DNA of 64,000 nucleotides, taken from an uncultured Pseudomonadales bacterium. Lineage in GTDB: Bacteria; Pseudomonadota; Gammaproteobacteria; Pseudomonadales; Azotimanducaceae. The notes under the pieces were generated by a model. That model made no database searches, was not told where the DNA came from, and worked only from the letters and a program-made list of their open reading frames with translations. The translations under genes and the position numbers were made by a program. Position 1 is the first letter of the stretch. Each line of letters opens with the position of its first letter. Below are positions 35,508-44,939 of the stretch, piece by piece. Location of the stretch: assembly GCA_951813515.1 (NCBI GenBank), contig OX638346.1, forward strand, positions 2,473,617 to 2,537,616, given 5' to 3'.

Positions 35508-36409
35508 CAGAAGTATCCTTCGCGCTTCTTCTGCTCCATCGAACTCACGGCATCGTGGTCGATCAGCCGGCCCTGCCTTTCGGAATGCGTTGCCAGCAGC
35601 ATCTCCTGGATCACTTCCGGCAGGGTCCGCGCGGTGGATTCGATGGCGCCGGACAGCGGGTAGCAGCCGAGGGTCCTGAACCGCACCATGCGTTGCCGGG
35701 GCTCTTCGCCGGGCTCGAGCTGCATGCGTTCGTCCTCCACCATGATCAGCGTCCCTTCGCGCTCGACCACCGGCCGCTCGGCGGCAAGGTAGAGCGAGAC
35801 GATCTCGATGTTCTCCGACAGGATGTACTGCCAGACGTCGATCTCGGTCCAGTTCGACAGGGGAAAGACGCGCACTTCCTCGCCGCGATTGATGTTGCCG
35901 TTGTACAGGTTCCAGAGTTCGGGGCGCTGGCTCTTCGGGTCCCAGCGGTGGTTGCGGTCGCGTATGGAGTAGACGCGCTCCTTCGCCCGCGAGCGCTCTT
36001 CGTCCCGCCGGGCGCCGCCGAACGCGGCGTCGAATCCGTGCTTGTCGAGGGCTTCCAGCAACGCCTGGGTCTTCATGATGTCGGTGTATTTCTTGCTGCC
36101 GTAAGTGAACGGCGTGACGTTGTCGGCGACCCCCTGCGTATTCGTGTGGACGATGAGATCGAGACCGTAGTCGCGCGCTATCCGGTCCCGGAACGCGATC
36201 ATCTCGCGGAACTTCCAGGTCGTATCGACGTGCAGCAGCGGAAACGGCAGCGTGCCGGGAAAGAACGCCTTGCGCGCAAGGTGCAGCAGGACCGACGAAT
36301 CCTTGCCGATCGAATAGAGCATGACCGGGTTCTCGAACTCGGCCGCAACCTCGCGGATGATGTGAATGCTCTCCGCTTCGAGCTGTTTGATGTGCGTCAA
36401 GGCCGGCAT
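35507..36409 (-). CDS. cysD: Sulfate adenylyltransferase subunit 2 CysD
   Basis: 300 residues, the usual CysD length. The PP-loop-type ATP site [21 protein letters not shown], the [17 protein letters not shown] segment and the C-terminal [16 protein letters not shown] match CysD. It adenylates sulfate to APS, with CysN GTPase energy. First gene of the cysD-cysNC operon. Confidence 0.96.
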   Translation of the reverse strand: MPALTHIKQLEAESIHIIREVAAEFENPVMLYSIGKDSSVLLHLARKAFFPGTLPFPLLHVDTTWKFREMIAFRDRIARDYGLDLIVHTNTQGVADNVTPFTYGSKKYTDIMKTQALLEALDKHGFDAAFGGARRDEERSRAKERVYSIRDRNHRWDPKSQRPELWNLYNGNINRGEEVRVFPLSNWTEIDVWQYILSENIEIVSLYLAAERPVVEREGTLIMVEDERMQLEPGEEPRQRMVRFRTLGCYPLSGAIESTARTLPEVIQEMLLATHSERQGRLIDHDAVSSMEQKKREGYF

Positions 36410-36494
36410 GGGCGCAATTCTAATGCCAGAGTCGCGTCCGTAATGGGCGATGGATAAGCCGATTTCGTCTTTGGTTAGATGCTTTTCGGAGCGT

Positions 36495-36938
36495 CTATGG
36501 CGAGGACACGCCCTCGACCGGGTTTATGATCTCGACCTCCGGGAACCGCATGAAGTCACGGTCGGTCGTCCCAATTGACGCACCGTGTTCCAGCGCCAGG
36601 GCGGCGAGGTGCGCATCCATCACCATGGCGCCCTTTGCCTGGCCCTCCTCGCAGAGTTCGCTCAGGAGCGTCCAACTTCGCGGCCCCGGTTGAAGCAACC
36701 GCACGTTGGGTTGCGAAAGCCACTCGTTGACCAGCAGGCAGGCGGCCGTCGGCGTCAGGGGACGCGTGTAGATGCGACGGTCCGACGCGATACGGACAAA
36801 CGCCAGCAATGTGACCAGGCCGAAGCCGACGGGGTGGCCGGAGGAGAACTGCGTTTCGAGCCACTGCCGGGATGCCTCGTGATGCGGACTCTCGGAGTCG
36901 TAGGCGTAGAGGAGGAGATTGGCGTCGACGAGTATCAC
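36495..36938 (-). CDS. vapC: VapC-type PIN-domain toxin
   Basis: 147 residues starting [20 protein letters not shown] with the first PIN aspartate (D5), a mid Glu region and the C-terminal [24 protein letters not shown] carrying the remaining acidic metal-binding residues. VapC toxins are RNases. GTG start at 36938 overlaps the antitoxin stop (GTGA). Confidence 0.9.
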   Translation of the reverse strand: MILVDANLLLYAYDSESPHHEASRQWLETQFSSGHPVGFGLVTLLAFVRIASDRRIYTRPLTPTAACLLVNEWLSQPNVRLLQPGPRSWTLLSELCEEGQAKGAMVMDAHLAALALEHGASIGTTDRDFMRFPEVEIINPVEGVSSP

Positions 36939-37180
36939 CGCCGAGCGGGGCCGTCGAGCAGGTCTAGCAGGCCACCGATGTCGTCAATGTCAAATCCTTC
37001 CCTGATGCCCATTGGACGCGCCTTCACGGCAAACGGTGCTGCAAGATCCTCTTCCCTGGGTGACTCGAGCCCGCGGCGAAGGAAGGTGTTCACGACATCT
37101 TTCATGCTTGTGTGGGTCCGCGTCATCTCATCGCGCAGCTTGGCCGCGACGTCTCGGTCAAGTGTCAAGGTTGTTCTCAT
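36935..37180 (-). CDS. vapB: VapB-type antitoxin
   Basis: 81 residues: an N-terminal ribbon-helix-helix-like MRTTLTLDRDVAAKLRDEMTRT followed by a linker and a toxin-binding C-terminus (GFDIDDIGGLLDLLDG). It precedes and overlaps the PIN toxin, the standard antitoxin-toxin order, and probably autoregulates the pair. Confidence 0.85.
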   Translation of the reverse strand: MRTTLTLDRDVAAKLRDEMTRTHTSMKDVVNTFLRRGLESPREEDLAAPFAVKARPMGIREGFDIDDIGGLLDLLDGPARR

Positions 37181-37330
37181 GCGGCGGGATGATAGAAATG
37201 TAGCATCATGATGTCAATTGATATGCATCAAGACGCCCGTCAAATCGGCCATGCGATTCGCTAGAAGCGTTCGCCAGAACTATGAGTTAATGGGAATGGA
37301 CAGAACGAACCACGTATACAGGAGGTCTCC

Positions 37331-38233
37331 ATGATATTCGGTGCCCAGATCAGCCAATACAACACTCGGTGGTCTGACGTTGTCGCGGTCGCGAAGACGG
37401 TGGAAGCGGGTCGATGGCAAAGCCTGTGGGTTTCCGATCACTTCATGCCGCCGGGGCAGGGTGGACATGGTTGGGCCATGGAGGGCTGGACGCTGCTCAC
37501 GGCGCTGGCGATGATCACCGATCGGTTACGTCTGGGAATTCTCGCGACCGGCAATACGTACCGCAACCCGGCGCTCCTGGCAAAGATCGCGACCACCCTC
37601 GATCACATATCGGGCGGTCGGGTGGAACTGGGACTGGGCGCCGCCTGGTACGAACAGGAACATACAGCCTACGGCTGGGACTTTCCGTCGTTGCGGGAAC
37701 GCAGTGACCGGTTGGAGGAGGCGACGCAGTTGATCCGTCTGCTGCTCACCAAGGACCCGGAAGCATATGTGAACTTTTCCGGCAAGTACTATCAGTTGAA
37801 GGACGCGCCCTTGTCGCCTAGAACCGCTCAGGACAGACCGATTCCCATCTTGATCGGGGGCAATGGCGAAAGGCGCACTTTGAGGACCTGTGCGCGCTAT
37901 GGCGACACCAGTAACCTGGACTTCTGGCACCCCGGCGGTGTGGACGTATACACACGGAAGCAACAGGTGATCGATCGCCACTGCGAGGACTTTGGGCGCG
38001 ATCCAGCAGAAGTCCGCCGCACGGTCTGCCTGCCGACCCGGTTGTTCGACAGTGATGAAGAATGGAAAAAATCACCGGGCCAGCCCTGGTACTGCTGGGG
38101 CACCGTCAATGCTGTTCAGGACTATCTGGGTGGCTATATCGAAGCCGGCGCCGACGAGATCATGTTGTGCGGCTTCGGGAACAATACGGCGGCAATTCAG
38201 AGGTTCGAGTCGGAGGTCTTGTCGGTCTTCTAG
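37331..38233 (+). CDS. LLM-class F420/flavin-dependent oxidoreductase
   Basis: 300 residues of the bacterial luciferase-like TIM-barrel family: LWVSDHFMPPG, LRLGILATGNTYRNPALLAK, DHISGGRVELGLGAAW and PILIGGNGERRTLR are all family signatures. It should oxidise or reduce a small substrate with F420 or FMN. The ATG at 37331 follows a near-perfect AGGAGGT. Single gene between vapBC and the broken binding-protein gene. Confidence 0.92.
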   Translation: MIFGAQISQYNTRWSDVVAVAKTVEAGRWQSLWVSDHFMPPGQGGHGWAMEGWTLLTALAMITDRLRLGILATGNTYRNPALLAKIATTLDHISGGRVELGLGAAWYEQEHTAYGWDFPSLRERSDRLEEATQLIRLLLTKDPEAYVNFSGKYYQLKDAPLSPRTAQDRPIPILIGGNGERRTLRTCARYGDTSNLDFWHPGGVDVYTRKQQVIDRHCEDFGRDPAEVRRTVCLPTRLFDSDEEWKKSPGQPWYCWGTVNAVQDYLGGYIEAGADEIMLCGFGNNTAAIQRFESEVLSVF

Positions 38234-38281
38234 ATCGCGTCGACCCGATTAATCCGTTGCCTCGACTTCCGCGTCCTTGAC

Positions 38282-40126
38282 GTGTTCCGGTTCTGCCCAC
38301 GCGCGCCAGCATCGATTGCTGGCCTGTGGTTGCTGGCCCTGGGTGCCCAACAGGCGACCGCAGCCGTCATCGATTACGACGCCCTCGAGTTCCGCCACGG
38401 AATCTCGCAAATTCCCAACTACGACCTGAAGTACCCCGACGATTTCGCGCACTTCGACTAGGTCAACCCCGATGCCCCGAAGGGGGGCGCGCTGACGCTG
38501 GCCTATACCTACAGCATGGTCAGCGCGACACCAACATCCAAACCGCCGGGATTCGGGCTGTCGTACGACTACCTGCTCAAGCGTGCCGGGGACGAGCTTT
38601 CCGGGTTTTACGGCAGTCTCGCCGAGTCGGTGGCACTAAGCGCGGACCGGCGGAGCGTCGTATTTCGACTGCGACCCGAGGCCCGCTGGCACGACGGTAA
38701 GCCGATCACCTCGACGGATGTCAAGTTCTCGCTGGACACGTTCCGCAAGGACTATATGTCTTCGGGATGGGGAGGGGTTCTCGACTGGATTACCGGGGTC
38801 GAGGCGCCGGGTCCGCTGACGGTTACGGTTCATGGCGACTCCGATGTGGCCAAGCAGGTCCACATCATGGGCTTCATTCCGATTGTTCCGGCGCACTACT
38901 GGGGCGAACGTGACGTCACCCAACCGACGCATGAACCGCCGTTGCAGAGCGGCCCGTATCGACTGACAAAGGTATCCCGGCAGGGCCGGTACTTCAGCTA
39001 CACCAGGGTTCCCGACTACTGGGGACGTGACCTGCCGATCAATCGCGGCAGGTTCAACTTCGACACGATTCACTACGAGCGCCATCTCGACGCCGTCGTC
39101 GCCCGCGAAGCGGTGCGTGCAGGCCTGATCGACGTCTGGACCGAGAGTGACTCCCGCCACTGGTTGTTTTCCTACGACGTTCCGGCCGGCGAACGCGGCT
39201 GGCTGCGCAAGGGCACCCTGGGTTCCGGGTCCGTACGTGGTTCCCGATTTCGCCTCGTACTCAACACCCGCAGACAGCCGTTCGACGATCCCCTTGTGCG
39301 GGAAGCCCTGGCCCACGCGTTCGATTTCGAGTGGCAGAACCGTGCCCTCCACGGCGGTGTACTACGACGCGCCCACAGCTTTTTCGCAGACTCTATGTTC
39401 GCCTCGTCGGGATTGCCGGACGCCGCGGAAGTGGCGCTGCTCGAACCCTATCGTGCGCGGTTGCCCGAGGCTGTGTTCAATCGGGTCTTCTCGTTTCCCC
39501 GCTCCGACGCCATCGGTGTCGACCGCCAGGGCCTGTCAAGGGCTCGGCAACTGCTCGAGGACGCCGGTTTCAGGATGCAAGGCAACGCCCTGGTAGACAC
39601 GAGGGGTGAGCCCTTCACCATCGAGTTTCTTTCTGCCACGCCAACCGATGTGCGCACTCTGTTGCCGTACGTGCATGCGCTCACCGCGCTGGGTATCCAG
39701 GCGAATATCAGGATGGTCGAGAGCGTCAGGAGCACCAATCGGCGGCGCAGCGGGGACTTCGACGCCCTTATCCTGCTGGGATTTATGGAGGTCCCGCCAT
39801 CCTGGCAGCTACGACCCTATTTTCACTCCGCATCGACGACGTACTGGAACCCGTCCGGCATCGACCATCCTGCGGTCGATGCGCTGGTCGATACGGCCCT
39901 GGGGGCGACAGACCTCCACGTGTTCGTGAGTGCCCTGCGCGCGCTCGACCGCGTGCTGCTCTGGAACTACTACCAGTTCCCCCTCGAAACCCTCGACGAC
40001 ACGCGCATTGTCTATTGGGACAAGTTCGGACGACCCGACCAGCCCGACGAGATGTTCATTGCCCCGTTCCCGGATGGCTGGTGGTTCGACGAGGAGAAAG
40101 CAGGCCGTATCGACGTGGGACGGTAA
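38282..40126 (+). pseudogene. Extracellular solute-binding protein family 5 (YejA-like), interrupted by one TAG
   Basis: Reading from GTG 38282 gives a signal peptide (FRFCPRAPASIAGLWLLALG...), then IDYDALEFRHGISQIPNYDLKYPDDFAHFD followed by TAG at 38459-38461, where this family has FDYVNPDAPKGG. The same frame continues open for 555 codons to 40126, with RWHDGKPITSTDVKFSL, HYWGERDV and SGPYRL matching the SBP_bac_5 oligopeptide-binding family. A single C/A-to-G change would explain the stop. All of the rest is intact, so the mutation is recent or a sequencing error. Its ABC permease partners are not nearby. Confidence 0.82.
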
Positions 40127-40375
40127 TCATCCGCAACCGTCTCGCTTGAACGAAATCGTCGAGGTGCTGAACGGCAGGTCGCGATGTGCGCGCCTCGCCG
40201 AGGGAAAGCCGAAGGAGTTGACCAAACCCGCCCGCATCGCGACGAACCTCTCGACCGATTCGATCTCTCACACGAAGTACGACGACGGCGATTCGGGAGA
40301 AACACATTTTTCCAACGTTGACTATTCAACGTATCATCGTAATATGGTCATGACCAATCTACGATACCATCAAAT
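40127..40375. promoter_or_regulatory. AT-richer spacer with likely promoter for the DUF4143 gene
   Basis: Candidate -35 TTGACT at 40318-40323 and -10 TAATAT at 40340-40345, 16 bases apart. The sequence ATATGGTCAT occurs twice (around 40342 and 40373), the second copy containing the gene start, which could be an operator. The rest of the gap shows no gene. Confidence 0.45.
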
Positions 40376-41584
40376 ATGGTCATTCAACGTTACCTGCTGG
40401 CAGAACTGCAGCAGCACTTCCGCACCAATCGTCAGATGGTTTTTTTGTCTGGGCCACGCCAGGTCGGAAAGACCACGATTGCGCGGTCTTTGGGCGATGC
40501 CGCCGGCTACTTTAACTGGGACAACCAGACGCATCGAGAGATGATCGTCAATGGCCCGTCCTCCATTGCAGAGCAGCTTGGGCTTGACCGCCTGCATACT
40601 GACCTGCCCCTATGCGTTTTTGACGAGCTCCACAAGTACCAGCATTGGCGAGACTTGCTGAAAGGGTTCTTTGATCAGTACGAAACGCGCGCAAATGTCC
40701 TGGTGACAGGTAGTGCCTCGCTCGCTACGTTCAGACGGGGCGGTGACAGTTTGATGGGACGCTATTTCCCCTACACCTTGCATCCCGTTTCCGTTGCCGA
40801 GTGCATTGCAACTCCGACAAGGGATGCACTGATCAACCCGGCACCAGGGTGCATCGAGCACGATCAATGGGAATCACTGTGGCAATTCGGCGGATTTCCA
40901 GAGCCCTTCCTCAAGGGCCAGAAGCGTTTCTACAACCGATGGCGCAGCTTGCGCAACGAGCAACTGTTCAGGGAAGACCTGCGCGATCTGACCCGGATTC
41001 AGGAGTTGGGACAGGTTGAACTGTTGGCAACCTTATTGCGTTCGCAGGTTGGTCAACTCACGAGTTATACGTATCTGTCCAAAAGCGTGCGCGTATCCAT
41101 TGACACCGTGCGGCGCTGGATCGACACATTGGAATCACTGTACTACTGCTTTACCGTCAGGCCCTGGCACCGCAATGTAGCCCGGGCATTGCGTAAAGAA
41201 CCAAAGTACTATCTATGGGACTGGTCGCAAGTAGCCGACCCTGGTGCCCGCGCAGAAAACCTGGTGGCCAGCGCGCTCCACAAAGCGGTGCACTGGTGGA
41301 CTGAATCGGGACAAGGTGACTTTTCCCTGCATTTTGTCCGCGACAAGCAGAAGCACGAAGTTGACTTCCTTGTCACTCGAGATGCGAGACCCTGGTTCCT
41401 GGTCGAGGTCAAGAGCAGCGAGAAGGCGCCACTATCGACTACGCTGGGCTATTTTCAGAAACAGTTGCAGGCATCGCACGCGTTCCAGGTGGTGATTGAC
41501 GCCGACTATGTCGCAAACGACTGTTTTGAAGTGCAGACCCCGGTCATTGTTCCGGCCAGAACCTTTCTCGCACAATTGATATGA
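40376..41584 (+). CDS. AAA ATPase with DUF4143 domain
   Basis: 402 residues. Walker A GPRQVGKTT near residue 27, Walker B LCVFDELHKY, then the DUF4143 region with a winged-helix YLSKSVRVSIDTVRRWIDTLE and a PD-(D/E)xK-like end (HEVDFLVTRDARPWFLVEVKSS). Such proteins are common in mobile islands and toxin-antitoxin-like settings; their job is not settled. The composition is visibly lower in GC than its left neighbours. Its last 41 bases overlap the convergent Phd-type antitoxin gene. Confidence 0.85.
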   Translation: MVIQRYLLAELQQHFRTNRQMVFLSGPRQVGKTTIARSLGDAAGYFNWDNQTHREMIVNGPSSIAEQLGLDRLHTDLPLCVFDELHKYQHWRDLLKGFFDQYETRANVLVTGSASLATFRRGGDSLMGRYFPYTLHPVSVAECIATPTRDALINPAPGCIEHDQWESLWQFGGFPEPFLKGQKRFYNRWRSLRNEQLFREDLRDLTRIQELGQVELLATLLRSQVGQLTSYTYLSKSVRVSIDTVRRWIDTLESLYYCFTVRPWHRNVARALRKEPKYYLWDWSQVADPGARAENLVASALHKAVHWWTESGQGDFSLHFVRDKQKHEVDFLVTRDARPWFLVEVKSSEKAPLSTTLGYFQKQLQASHAFQVVIDADYVANDCFEVQTPVIVPARTFLAQLI

Positions 41585-41870
41585 ACAGGGAGTTAAGACC
41601 GAGCCGCTCCCTGGCCTCGTCGAAATCGACTTCCCGTCCCGCGTCCAGATCCGCAAGCCCTGCTACCACCGCGCGCATGAAGTCGCGTTCCTCCCGGGCT
41701 CGCTCATAGTCGCCGACGGACTGGACGACGGCGACGCCCCGGCCGCGGTTCGTGACCAGCACCGGCCGGTGTACGTCGGTCGTATGTTTCACCACGCGCC
41801 CCGGATTCACCTTCAGGTCCGATAGGGGAACGAGATCCTCGGTGAGCTTGATTGTCACCCTACGGCTCAA
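41544..41870 (-). CDS. Phd/YefM-type antitoxin
   Basis: 108 residues. The centre VVKHTTDVHRPVLVTNRGRGVAVVQSVGDYE is the Phd/YefM DNA-binding core, and the C-terminus RDFMRAVVAGLADLDAGREVDFDEARERLGL is the toxin-binding tail. No toxin is next to it. The 3' half (41597-41691) recurs at 52768-52862, where a stop codon interrupts it. The far C-terminus beyond RLGL overlaps the ATPase gene. Confidence 0.8.
   Translation of the reverse strand: MSRRVTIKLTEDLVPLSDLKVNPGRVVKHTTDVHRPVLVTNRGRGVAVVQSVGDYERAREERDFMRAVVAGLADLDAGREVDFDEARERLGLNSLFISIVRERFWPEQ
41597..41691 (+). repeat. Left flank duplicate, segment 1 (antitoxin 3' part)
   Basis: 95 bases that match 52768-52862 in 89 positions by eye, in the same orientation. 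It is part of the intact antitoxin gene here. Together with segment 2 it brackets the CRISPR-Cas cassette. Confidence 0.88.
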
Positions 41871-41950
41871 AAAAACCAGTCTGAAGCACTAATAGTAGCC
41901 CCTGTTACAAGACCTATCTGATGATCATCTGAGACATCGCAGATGACATG

Positions 41951-42028
41951 TCCGCGTTGACCGTCACTCGCGTATCGCTCTGCGGCTCAGGCTCCCAGGT
42001 CGCCGGCGCACCATCGAATTCCGTTCTG
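41951..42028 (+). repeat. Left flank duplicate, segment 2 (3' end of a ThuA-like gene)
   Basis: 78 bases matching 52875-52952 in about 68 positions, same orientation. On the minus strand it still reads QNGIRWCAGDLGA and a TGA, the last 13 residues of the ThuA-like protein encoded whole at 52911-53567. Upstream of that the similarity ends abruptly near 42029. Confidence 0.85.
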
Positions 42029-42351
42029 ACGCAGCAACGCTGAGCGACGCGTGGCGCGCGGTGACGGACTACTGACTCTATGGACAGAGGATTATTCACA
42101 TGAGAAATTAACGGAAAAATGCGCTGTGAACATGAATTACTTACAAAAGGCGGGATGCGCTTTCCGGCGCGCCGTGGCACCCTATTCTCCGAGGAACCGT
42201 TGACGAACCTGGGTTTGGCGTATCCACGAAACGCACGTGCGGACTCCCTCAGAACCGGAAGAAGAACCTCAACGTCGGGACTGTGCCCCGACCGGCAGGA
42301 GAGCGGTAGCGTAATGCGCGCATCTTGACTAACAGACAGGAGATTAGGGAA
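42029..42351 (+). promoter_or_regulatory. Upstream region of the cas operon
   Basis: A 323-base gap before csb1, AT-rich at its left (42060-42150) and without a gene. A weak TTGACG at 42200-42205 with TATCCA 15 bases on is the best promoter candidate. An AGGAG at 42339-42343 serves the csb1 start. Confidence 0.35.
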
Positions 42352-43548
42352 GTGTCCCGACACATTGACTTGGGTGCGCTGCTGGCAGGTTGCACGGATG
42401 ACTCGTTTGACGACGGCATTCGGATTGACGCGGAACTGGAACCGCTGGCTGGCCTTGGCGGTCCCGTGAAGCCTGCAGTGTACGAGGGCGGCAACTATCA
42501 GCATGATCGTCGCTGGGCGGCGGCTGGAGACTCGGAGGCGACACCGGTCATCGTCATTGACAACGTCCCGTCGCAGGCCAACCGTCTAGAGCGCGCCTTG
42601 CAACAGCACCGGAAGTCGATGTCGATTCCCGAGTTCACGCTGGATCTATCCGCGATGCCGCACCTGCCGTCGCACCTTCCGAAATCGCTGTCGAGTCTTG
42701 AGTTTCCTCATCGCAACGCCGATGCGTATCTGCGTGACTCCGAACTCAATGGCGAGAACTTCATGAAAACGGAGATCGGCAAGGCAATCTTCGGTGCCAC
42801 GGCGCACGCGTGCGGCCCCTTGATCGCGTGGTTTCCACAAGCGCTCCTGTATGGATTCTGGCAGTCCCACCTGGGGAGGAATCGACAGAACACCAAGCAC
42901 GCCCGGGCATGGGTCTCGGAGATCGTGGGCTGGCAACCGGCATCCACGGAAACCAGAACATTCGGCCTAAAAGGCGATGCCCTGAACCTGAGCACGGACG
43001 AGCAGGTTACTTCCAACCCGAATGATCGTACGGATTGGGACGTGGGGAAGGGCGGCAAGATCGAGGGGGGAAGGAACGACAAGCTCTCGGAAATCGGGCA
43101 TGGCCAGGTGCCCTTCATGGGAGCGGCCGCCCCTGCGGCAGCGGTGTCCTTTGCCCGCGTGACTCAACGCGCCACGGTCTCATTCGCCCAACTTCGGCGC
43201 GTCGGACTTGGAGCTGGAACCCCTGAGGCCGATGCGGCATTGAGGGCGCTACTTGTTGCGCTGGGCCTGCACGCGCATCAGCTCGCATTCGGCAGGGGAT
43301 TTGCGTTGCGGTCTGGCGCCGAGCTGCGCCCCAGTGCAACGACCGTGACTTGGCTTGGCGACGGCGGGGACGAGTCTTGCGACCTCCTCGGCGCGCCGGC
43401 CACGCGCGAGCTACTCCAGGCGGCAAGGCAGAAGGCCGAATCCGTGGGTGTGCCGCTCGATGGCTGGGTTAGGGAGGCGAGAACTCTCACGCCCAAGGCG
43501 AACCTGCGCAAGGCGATCCTCGCGACTTGGCCGGTACTCGAAGACTGA
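42352..43548 (+). CDS. csb1: Type I-G Cas7 (Csb1)
   Basis: About 398 residues from GTG 42352, which has AGGAG eight to nine bases upstream; an earlier TTG at 42325 is possible. The protein has VIVIDNVPSQANRLERAL and the long alanine/glycine-rich QVPFMGAAAPAAAVSFARVTQRATVSFAQLRR region of Csb1 (GSU0053 family). Csb1 forms the Cas7 backbone that coats the crRNA in the Cascade-like complex. First gene of the cas operon; TGATG overlap with csb2. Confidence 0.92.
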   Translation: MSRHIDLGALLAGCTDDSFDDGIRIDAELEPLAGLGGPVKPAVYEGGNYQHDRRWAAAGDSEATPVIVIDNVPSQANRLERALQQHRKSMSIPEFTLDLSAMPHLPSHLPKSLSSLEFPHRNADAYLRDSELNGENFMKTEIGKAIFGATAHACGPLIAWFPQALLYGFWQSHLGRNRQNTKHARAWVSEIVGWQPASTETRTFGLKGDALNLSTDEQVTSNPNDRTDWDVGKGGKIEGGRNDKLSEIGHGQVPFMGAAAPAAAVSFARVTQRATVSFAQLRRVGLGAGTPEADAALRALLVALGLHAHQLAFGRGFALRSGAELRPSATTVTWLGDGGDESCDLLGAPATRELLQAARQKAESVGVPLDGWVREARTLTPKANLRKAILATWPVLED

Positions 43549-44939
43549 TGTTCACCATCAGCGTGGAACTGCTCCACGGCACCTTCCGCGGCGACCCGGA
43601 CGGGACCGCAAACACCGGACGCTTGGAGCGTGGCGAGTGGCCTCCGTCCCCGGCGCGGTTGTTCGCTGCACTCGTTGCGGCCGATGGCACTCGGCAGCAG
43701 ACACGGGTAACGGACGGCAGTGAACTCCTGTGGCTGGAAGCGTTACCCGCTCCAACCATCCACGCGCATCCGCGGGCGTGGCATCAGGCCCAGCAGCCAC
43801 GTTTTGTGGTGATTCCGGAACGTGCCAATCGCACACACCAAGAGTACGTTGCCCGCGGTGGTGCCCAGCATCGCCCAGGCGTGCGAGTCGCTCCTCGAGA
43901 CCCGCGCATTGTTTATCAATGGGCGAAGACGCCTCCGGCACAGACCTTGGAGTCGATCCGTTTGCGTGCCGCGCGCGTTGGCTACCTTGGCACGTCAGAC
44001 TCGCCCGTTCGGCTTCGTGTCGGGACCGAGATTCCTGCCGACTCCCCAGCGGGTGTTTTCTCGCCTGATCCGAATGGTGAAGCCACGCTGAAAGTGCCCC
44101 GACCGGGCGACACAGACCTTCTGGACCGGATATTCGATGCATGGCGCGTGCGCGGCGCCTCCGTCGGGCGTTCGCAGTTTCCGATGCTGGTGCATTCCGC
44201 GCGCTACCGCTCGCCGGATTCGCAAGCTGAAGCGGACCGTGGCCGCGTGGTCGCTTGGCTGCACCTGCGCGGGGCCGTGTCCGGGCGTCGCGTGTCTGTC
44301 CTCACCTCGCTCTTCAAGGACGCGGTGCTCAGCCACCATCAGCGGCTTCACGGCGAGCCGCCGGCGGTTCTGCACGGCCACGGGTTCGAGAGCGCCGGCT
44401 ACGACCTCGCTCGCTATCTGGCGCTGCCCGATGTCGGCTACCGTCGCTCGCGGGGCCGCATCCACGGCTTGGCGCTGTGGTTGCCGCCGGATGCCGACGA
44501 AGTGATGCAGACCAAGGTTCGTGATGCAGCCTTCGCGGTGCAGGTACTCAAAGGGCCGGGGGTTGAGGTGGCCGTCTTCCCTTGGGAAGACGAGCCGCGG
44601 CCTTGGGCGGCCCACCCGCGCCGATGGCTGCGACCGTCCCGGAAGTGGGCGACCGCGTTTCCCGTCGTTCACGAGAGGCGCGGCAAGGTGCGTTTGCCAG
44701 AGGTTTTCCGGTGGTGCAGGCACGCCGGCCTGCCGGAGCCGGTATCGTTCCGCCAGTCCCGCTCGCCGCTCGTTCCGGGGGCCGTGGACTTGATGCCGGT
44801 GGAAGTGAATCGTCCGGGGAGGCCGGCGCTTCCGTACTCTCATGTGAAGATCTGGTTTGCGGAGCCCGTTGCGGGGCCTGTCGTCATCGGTGCTGGCCGC
44901 CAGCGGGGGCTTGGCCTGTGCGTACCGCTCGATGAATGA
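43548..44939 (+). CDS. csb2: Type I-G Cas5-Cas6 fusion (Csb2)
   Basis: 463 residues from ATG 43548. The N-terminus MFTISVELLHGTFRGDP...GEWPPSPARLFAALVAA is the Csb2 (GSU0054) Cas5-like domain, and the C-terminal part with HVKIWFAEPVAGPVVIGAGRQRGLGL is the RAMP glycine-rich loop expected of the Cas6-like half. It should bind the crRNA 5' handle and cut the repeat hairpin. Overlaps cas3 by 8 bases. Confidence 0.92.
   Translation: MFTISVELLHGTFRGDPDGTANTGRLERGEWPPSPARLFAALVAADGTRQQTRVTDGSELLWLEALPAPTIHAHPRAWHQAQQPRFVVIPERANRTHQEYVARGGAQHRPGVRVAPRDPRIVYQWAKTPPAQTLESIRLRAARVGYLGTSDSPVRLRVGTEIPADSPAGVFSPDPNGEATLKVPRPGDTDLLDRIFDAWRVRGASVGRSQFPMLVHSARYRSPDSQAEADRGRVVAWLHLRGAVSGRRVSVLTSLFKDAVLSHHQRLHGEPPAVLHGHGFESAGYDLARYLALPDVGYRRSRGRIHGLALWLPPDADEVMQTKVRDAAFAVQVLKGPGVEVAVFPWEDEPRPWAAHPRRWLRPSRKWATAFPVVHERRGKVRLPEVFRWCRHAGLPEPVSFRQSRSPLVPGAVDLMPVEVNRPGRPALPYSHVKIWFAEPVAGPVVIGAGRQRGLGLCVPLDE

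Noticed and set aside
38282..40126. TAG read as pyrrolysine or other recoding
   Set aside because: No pyl gene or recoding element visible, and the family has Tyr there; mutation or sequencing error is simpler.
42029..42351. A short gene upstream of csb1
   Set aside because: The frames (e.g. 42119-42328) show no domain, and the region reads as a decayed junction plus promoter.
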